This document shows, piece after piece, positions 57,294 through 64,000 of a stretch of 64,000 nucleotides of DNA. Made by a program: the position numbers and the translations under genes. Within the stretch, counting starts at the first letter, position 1; each line of letters opens with the position of its first letter. Source of the DNA: Phanerodontia chrysosporium (Eukaryota > Basidiomycota > Agaricomycetes > Polyporales > Phanerochaetaceae); assembly GCA_001910725.1 (NCBI GenBank), contig MJGA01000001.1, positions 2,576,168 to 2,640,167 of the forward strand. Direction: 5' to 3'. The notes beneath the pieces were generated by a model that worked only from the letters and a program-made list of their open reading frames with translations, searched no databases and was not told the origin of the DNA.

Positions 57294-60200
57294 GTGCCTT
57301 CGTTAGAACCACAGGACATTTCGGACTCTATCCGCTCGTGTACAATATCCGTATTAGACCCTTTCTCGAATCACTACCGTGTACCAGTAAAGCTCACCGG
57401 AATCAATAAGACTATTCGCACGCCTGCAATGATTGACTCCGGTGCGACTTCGCTGTTCATCCACGAAGACTTCTGCAAGCAGCATAAGATTCTCACGGTA
57501 CCACTCAAAAGGGAGATTACGCTATACAACATCGACGGAACCAAGAACGAAGCAGGGTCTATCACGCGTCGTGCCAGACTCCAGCTGACTGTGGGCTCTT
57601 ACACGTTTAAGGAGGAGTTTCTTGTCACGAACACCGGTCCGGAGGACGTCATCCTCGGACTTCCGTGGCTCAAGAAATGGAATCCGAACATCAACTGGGA
57701 AACGGGAGACGTCCAGTTTCAGCTCCGCGGCGGAGCTGAGGACACCCCGGTTTTCGGTATCCACCAGATTGACGCCAACCGCTCCGAGCGCCGTGAATGG
57801 CTTCGAGCAGGCATTGTTGAGGACGCCAAGGACGAAGTCTGGATCCTCGCCGGTTACACTTACTCGCAAGCGATCGCTGTCAAAGCCAATCGCGAGAAGT
57901 ACGCCAAGACGTTTGAGGAGCTGGTTCCCAAGGAGTACCACCAACACAAGAAAGTGTTCTCCGAAGAAGAATCACACCGCCTCCCGAAGCATCAGCCCTG
58001 GGATCACGCGATAGATCTCGTTCCGGACGCCCTGGCCTCGATTAAATCGAAGGTTTATCCCATGTCCCGATCGAGAATGAAGAACTACAGCGGTTCATCG
58101 ACGACGCACTCGCCAAGGGCTATATCGTCCCCAGCAAGTCTCCGATCGCTTCCCCTGTCTTCTTCATCAAGAAAAAGGACGGCAAGCTCCGGTTCATTCA
58201 GGATTACCGCAAGCTCAACGACATCACCGTGAAGAATCGCTACCCCCTTCCGCTCGCCTCCGATATCATCGGGAAGCTCCAGGGCGCTAAGATCTTCACC
58301 AAGTTCGACGTCCGTTGGGGCTACAACAACGTCCGGATTAAGGAAGGTGACGAGTGGAAAGCCGCCTTCGTCACCAACCGCGGCCTCTTCGAGCCCAGAG
58401 TCATGTACTTCGGTCTGTGCAACAGCCCTGCCACGTTCCAGGCCTCATGAACCACATCTTCGCCGACCTCATTGCCGAAAGCAAGGTCGCGGTCTACCTC
58501 GACGACATACTCATCTGGTCGAACGATCTCGCTTCGCATCGGAAGATTGTTCACGAAGTCCTGGCACGCCTCGCCAAGTACGATCTGTACCTTCGGCCCG
58601 AAAAGTGCGAGTTCGAGCGCTCAGAGATCGAGTATCTTGGGCTCCTCATCAGCGAAGGACAAGTCGGCATGGACCCCGGCAAGGTTAAGGCTGTAGCCGA
58701 ATGGCCGACCCGAAGAACCTCAAAGATGTACAAGGCTTTGTCGGGTTCGCCAACTTCTATCGCCGTTTCATCAAGGACTTCTCAAAGATCTGCCGCCCGC
58801 TGCACGATCTGACGAAGAAGGATACTCCGTTTAATTGGGGTCCCGCACAGGCGGAAGCCTTCGAGACGCTCAAGCGCGCTTTCACGACTCAGCCCGTGCT
58901 CGCCATGTGGAGCATTGATCGGCCAACTCGCGTCGAGACCGATGCTTCTGGCTACGCCACCGGAGGGTCATAGCCCAACGCAACCCCGAAGATGGTCTCT
59001 GGCATCCAATCGCGTATCGCTCGCAGACCATGAGCCCCGCCGAGCGAAACTACGAGATCTGGGACCGCGAGATGCTTGCAATCATCGAAGCTCTCAAGGA
59101 CTGGCGCCAGTTCCTCGAAGGTCTCCCAGAGCCTTTTGAGATCTGGACCGATCATCAGAATCTTCAGTACTGGAAGACTGCGCAGAATCTCACGCGGCGA
59201 CAAGCCCGCTGGGCCTCCTACCTCGCCGAGTACGATTTCCGCATCATCCATCGCCCCGGCAAGACCCATCTCCTCGCCGACCCGCTCTCCCGGCCTTCCT
59301 CGCTGCATGTCTCTGACGAAGAGGACAACCGCTCGCAGATAGTATTGAAGCCAGAGCTGTTTAAGATAGCCGCCACGGTAGCTCTCGCAAACCCCTCCCC
59401 CCTCGAGAAGTGCATTCGCGACTGCTCCGAAAAGGAAAAGGAAGTCGCAGACGCTCTGCAGGTTCTCCGGACCAAGGGCCCCGCAAGCTGCGCAACGGCG
59501 TTCTCGAATGGGAAGAAGACAACGGCCTTCTGTACTACCATGGGAAAGTCTACGTGCGAACAGTGCCGCGCTGCGCAACGACGTCATCAAGTCTTGCCAC
59601 GACGCGCCGACTGCCGGACACCCTGGGAAGCACACCACCCTCGAGTTGGTCTCTCGGTACTATTGGTGGCCGCGCATCTCCGCCGACGTTAGCCGCTACG
59701 TGCTCGGCTGCGACCAATGCCAGCGGTACAAGTCCGCCCCGCATCCGAAGGCCACCCTACAGCCCCACGACGTCCCTTCAGGGCCTTGGGAACACGTCGG
59801 TGTGGATCTCATCACGCAACTCCCACGCGACGCCAAGACCAAGAAGGACTCCATTGCGGTCTACGTGGACCACTATTCGGATCAGTGCCACCTTGTGCCG
59901 GTCGACTCGACGATCACCGCTGCCGGCATGGGCGACGTCCACTATACGGACATCTTCCGCCTCCACGGCCTCCCACGCAAGATCTTCTCCGATCGCGGAC
60001 CCCAGTTTGCAGCTCAGTACATGCGAGCGCTGTACAAGCGCCTCGGCATCGCTACTGGTCTTACCACGGCATATCACCCAGAAGGCAATGGCAAGGTCGA
60101 GCGCAAGAACCAGGAAGTCGAGAAATTCCTGCGTCTCTTCGTCTCCCAGCGCCAAGACGACTGGGTCGATTGGCTCCCAATGGCCAAGTTTACCCTGAAC

Positions 60201-61029
60201 TCACACGTGTCTAGTGCTACCGAGCGCACGCCCTTCGAGATCGTTTACGGCTACACACCGGACTTCACGATCCCGGCCGGCAAACACACCAAGGTTCCCG
60301 CTCTCGATGAGCGCCTAGACCGCATGGCTCACGTTCGCAAGAGGCCGAAGCTGCCCTGCGCCTAGCCAAAGCCCGCATGAAAGAAGAGTACGAGGCCGCG
60401 AAGAAACGCGCCCACTCCTTCAAAGTCGGCGATCAGGTTTGGCTCAGCACGAAAGACCTCAGCATCGATCAGCCTTCGCCCAAGCTCGGCCCTCGTCAGC
60501 TGGGCCCGTTTAAGGTTCTGGAAAAGATCGGCGATCTGGACTATCGGCTCGAGCTCCCGAGCTGGCTAAAAATCCACCGGTTTTCCATGTCAACCGCCTC
60601 AGCCCGTGGCACGATCAGGGCGTCGAGAAGCCCCTGCCTCCCAAACCTGTCAAGGTTGCCGGCGAAGAAGAATACGTCGTCGAGAAGATCCTCGACAGCC
60701 GCATATACCGCCGCCAACTGCAGTATAAAAGTCCGCTGGAAAGGCTACGGCCAAGCCGGCGACACGTGGGAAAAGGCAGACAACCTCAAGCACGCCAAGC
60801 CCTGGTCAACAAATTTCATCGCGAAAATCCGGAAGCGCCCCGCAAGCTCGCTGCCACCGCCTTCGAAGCCCTTGCCACCTCTTTTCGCCCGTTCGTCACC
60901 GAAGTCGACGTCTCTCTCCTTCCTGCCTCCGATCGCGCTAAGGCCGATCTCGACTGGAGGAGGGGCGCCACATCTGACAGCCTCGCGAGGACGCTCGGTT
61001 TTAGGAGGGGGGTAATGTCACGGATGTGA
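57294..61029 (+). pseudogene. pol: Element B: Pol (PR-RT-RNaseH-IN-chromodomain), multiply frameshifted
   Basis: Domains in order are: aspartic protease 'PAMIDSGATSLFIHEDF' (57420); reverse transcriptase with 'FFIKKKDGKLRFIQDYRKLN' and active site 'VAVYLDDILIW' (58490); RNase H 'TRVETDASGYATGG' and 'EIWTDHQNLQYWKT'; the integrase zinc finger ending 'CDQCQRYK'; integrase core 'VGVDLITQLP', 'FSDRGPQFAAQYM' and 'YHPEGNGKVERKNQEVEKFL' (D, D, E); then a chromodomain 'YKVRWKGYGQAGDTWEKADN'. The frame changes by one base near 58060, 58442, 58700, 58970, 59480, 59555, 60345 and at several points after 60570. Each shift restores a conserved motif, so pol was recently intact or is intact in reality. 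The last codons read into the LTR. Confidence 0.88.
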
Positions 61030-61705
61030 CGGTTGTCGCCCTATTTTTCGCCGATTTTTGGCCATTTCCTCGATTAATCCAACGGGCGAGCAGCCCTCGC
61101 GCCGTCTGGAGTCCTAGCCGCCCACACTCAGCGCCTGGCCATTCAGCGCCAGCGCCCTGATGGCGCATCACCCCTAGACGCCAGCGCATCCCGCTGCGCG
61201 CTCAGACACTGCCCGGATCACCGGTCTGCCCTGCAACCGGTTCCCCGGATCGCGAGGAGCACTGTCATCCCTGATGACTCCCCTCGCCGAGACACGCCGA
61301 GCTGATCAGCCTGATGACACAGCCTCGGCCGACGCAGCTCGAAACACTGCCAGCTGACACAGCCTCGTGACATAGCCCCCGCACAGCCTCGCCGCGCAGC
61401 CCGCGTCGCAGCCTCGCTGGCTATGCTAAGCACTGCCCATCAGCTTAGGTAATCGTACAGCCTGCCCTGAACTCCTGTAGTATATATAGTAGCACCTCTC
61501 GCTCCTGTCGTCATCTCGACCTCTTGGTCAATACGGACAGGTAAGCCCTCGCTTGTATAGTAGAATAGTCTGCTAATGTTAACTTGGTCAATACGGACAG
61601 CTGAACAAGTTTGTTCGTCGCTTGCGTGACTCGCTCCGCCGCGCCTCGTCGTCGACCTCCCCACTTGCCCTCCCTCGTGAAGCGTTGAGCCCTAGCTCCG
61701 CGACA
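61016..61705 (+). repeat. 3' LTR of element B
   Basis: 690 bp, preceded by the polypurine tract AGGAGGGGGG. It differs from the 5' LTR by nine single-base indels (two insertions and seven deletions, which accounts for the 5-bp length difference) and by no substitution that I could find. Confidence 0.93.
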
Positions 61706-61710
61706 GTCTG
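61706..61710. repeat. Target-site duplication GTCTG, right
   Basis: This is the second copy of GTCTG. Removing element B and one GTCTG rejoins the element A reading frame as '...IVDAQPDSKGRVMYR' on the minus strand. Confidence 0.92.
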
Positions 61711-64000
61711 GCTGTGCATCTACAATCTGCTCGACCTCGTACTCTCGTCATCACCCACACGAATGGGTGGTAGGGGTTTGCGCGTGCGATTGCAACCTCA
61801 TCCTCGACGTGCTTCGTGAGCTTGCTTGCGTGGAAGACCAGGTGAATCTTCACATGGGCTGGTAACTTCAGCTTGAAGGTGACCGGTCCCAGCTGCTCTA
61901 CGATCTCGTAAGGGCCTACTCGCTTTGGTGCCAGTTTCTTGGAGGGAACCCGAAGGTTCAGATCCTTTGCGTCAAGCCAAACACGGTCTCCGACCTTGAA
62001 CAAGGGTTCTGATTTACCCTGGTCGTAGTACCACTTCATTCGCTCTGCAGCCAGCACGAGCGCGGCTTTCGCCTGATCTTGGGCCTCCTGTCTAAGCTTC
62101 GTCCAGTCGTCCAGTTCTGACAACCTTGTAACACGGTCCTGCTCTGGGAACATGCGTGGATGACGGCCGTATTTGACGAAGAATGGCGAGTTCTTGGTGC
62201 TTTCATGCGCCTGGTTGTTGTACGCAAACTCGGCAGAGGCAAAAGGTACGCCCAGTCGTCCTGCCTGAAGCTTGTGTAGCAGCGCAGATACTGCTCCAAT
62301 GACTGATTAACTCGCTCAGTCTGGCCGTCGCCTGAGGTGAAACGCTGTAGTCATTTGCTGACTTGATCCCAAGAGTCTGCACCATTCCTGGAAGAGTTTT
62401 GCAGCGAACTGCGTCCCTCTATCCGAAATGATCTGTCTGGGTAGGCCATGCAAAGGCCAAACACGCTCATAAAGTAAATTTCCCAGATTCTTGGTGAAAA
62501 CTCCTTGGTGATGGGGAGGAAATGTGCTCGCTTGGTTAAGCGGCAAACGACTACGAAGATAGCATTATAACCGTCCGACTCAGGCAAGTCCGTGATCATA
62601 TCGCACGAGATTATCTTCCAGGGTTCGACGGGACCTTGTTCGGTTGTAGCAGGCCAGCAGGCTTCTGATTGACGTTTTTATGCGACTGGCAGACTTCGCA
62701 ACCTGCGACGTACTTCTTGACGTAAACTGACATTCCTGGCCACCAGTAGTTGCGCGACAGCAACTCCAACGTCTTCCATCGTCCAGGGTGTCCAGCTCCA
62801 GGGAAGTCGTGGTGTAACTTGAGTAGATCCACCCTAATCTTGTCGTCCTTGGGCACATACACCTTGCCTCGTGCAGTAGTAGCCCGTCCCGAGGTGCCAT
62901 TCGCTAAGTCCTTCCTGAACCTCTTGGTCCTTTTCAACATCAGGTCTTTGTACGACTTGGTGACTTCGTCGTCCAGCAGGGCTTTTCTGATCCTTTCTAG
63001 CAGTTTGCTATCGTCCACTATCGATGAATGGGTTGTTGCATGGCTCGAATCGCGAAATATTCTGGCTTCAAAGGACTTTTTCACGATTGTCGCAATCCAC
63101 CCCCAATTCATGATCTGGCCTCCTGGACATTGGATCAGCCCGCTTCATCGTCTTTCCAGGCTTGTGCTCCAACTTGAAGTGGAAACGTGTGAGGAAAAGA
63201 CTCCAACATGCTTGACGTCGCGTCAAGTCTTGTGCCTTGCGGAAATAGGTCAAATTCTGGTGATCTGACCATATTTCGAACGGTAGAGGGTGTCCCTCCA
63301 AGTGGTGGCGCCATTCCTTCAGCGCGCGGATGATGGCTAGCATCTCCTTGTCGTATATCTCATAGTTGCGCTCGTGTACGCCTAGCGCCTTGGAGTAAAA
63401 TGCGACAGGGTGCCAAAGGCCATCCTCGCCCAGTTGCTCAAGTACAGCCCCCGTAGCAAAGTCTGACGAATCGCATTCGAGCCTAAAAGGGTGCTCGTCG
63501 TCTGGAATCTTGAGAATAGGCGCAGTAGTGAACGCTCTTTTGAGTGTATCGAAGGCATCCTGCTGCTCAGGCCCCCATTCCCACTCTTTGCCTTTGCGGG
63601 TAAGCTCTGACAATGGGCGAACAATCTTGCCAAAGTCTCGAATAAACCGTCGGTAGAAGTTAGCAAAACCCAGGAAAGCCTGGACATCTTTGACCCTTTT
63701 GGGTATGGGCCAAGATAAAACGCCATCTACCTTCGATGGATCCATCTGAACCGACCCCTTGCTGATGATCATTCCGAGGTATTCAATGCTATCCGTCTCG
63801 AAGAAGCATTTTTCTGGCTTAGCGAATAAGTCGTTGTCGCGTAGCCGCTGTAATACCTCGCGAACTAATCGCCGATGGTGGTCCAAGTCTTTCGTGAAGA
63901 TGAGAATGTCGTCTAGGTAGACCATGACATGCCCTTCTCGAATCAGGTCATCGAGAATATGGTTCATCATGCGCTGAAAGGTTGCTGGTGCATTGCTGAG
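61706..64000 (-). pseudogene. pol: Retroelement A: Pol (RT, RNase H, integrase), partial and frameshifted
   Basis: The window ends inside reverse transcriptase. The longest frame (63068-63970) holds the RT site 'MVYLDDILIF', the connection 'VQAFLGFANFYRRFIRDFGK', RNase H 'LECDSSDFATGAVLEQ' and 'YEIYDKEMLAIIRALKEW'. Then come the integrase zinc finger 'GHPGRWKTLELLSRNYWWPG' with 'CEVCQSHK', core pieces '[19 protein letters not shown]' and '[19 protein letters not shown]', and the C-terminal 'FKVGDRVWLDAKDLN' and 'HLVFHASKLTKHVEDEVAIA'. One-base shifts occur near 63090, 62620, 62530, 62350, 62250 and 61770. The 3' continuation (chromodomain-dUTPase) is at 53367-54016. It is a different family from element B. 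Confidence 0.85.

Larger units (their letters stand above)
54017..61705 (+). mobile_element. Retroelement B: complete Ty3/gypsy chromovirus, 7.7 kb
   Basis: It has two LTRs (695 and 690 bp), TG...CA ends and a 5-bp target-site duplication. The order is gag, protease, reverse transcriptase, RNase H, integrase, chromodomain, which is the Ty3/gypsy chromovirus order. It is nested inside element A, in opposite orientation. No substitution was seen between the LTRs, so insertion is very recent. Pol is interrupted by many one-base shifts, discussed in the findings. Confidence 0.93.

Overview
The window is nuclear DNA of a filamentous basidiomycete, most likely an agaricomycete. Genes are dense and split by many short GT-AG introns of about 50-75 nt. 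The ORFs match fungal proteins, and the repeats are fungal chromoviruses (Ty3/gypsy elements with a chromodomain).

About 0-30 kb is ordinary housekeeping DNA. It holds an arrestin-like protein, THO subunit 5, glucose-6-phosphate dehydrogenase, a UBC8/UBE2H-type E2, three small multi-pass membrane proteins, acetoacetyl-CoA synthetase, an unknown 144-aa protein, vacuolar endopolyphosphatase, an RFX transcription factor, Bfr1 and Nhp2. About 30-48 kb is accessory and looks like a terpenoid biosynthesis neighbourhood. It holds an O-methyltransferase, a small secreted peptide candidate, two tandem DUF6534-type membrane proteins, an epoxide hydrolase, a TRI5-type terpene cyclase and a P450. A cyclase, an oxidase, an epoxide-opening enzyme and a methylating enzyme are a plausible tailoring set; the product is unknown.

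At 49.1-51.8 kb a 5'-truncated C-terminal piece of RNA polymerase III subunit RPC1 abuts a 1,242-bp copy of the epoxide hydrolase gene that lacks its last exon. From about 52.7 kb to the end there are two nested Ty3/gypsy elements. Element B (54,017-61,705, plus strand) has two LTRs and a GTCTG target-site duplication. It sits inside the pol gene of element A (minus strand), which ends in a chromodomain joined to a dUTPase domain.

Many otherwise well-conserved genes are broken by single-base frameshifts. The two LTRs of element B differ by nine one-base indels and no substitution that I found. The simplest reading is residual long-read indel error, so most of these breaks should not be taken as real pseudogenes.
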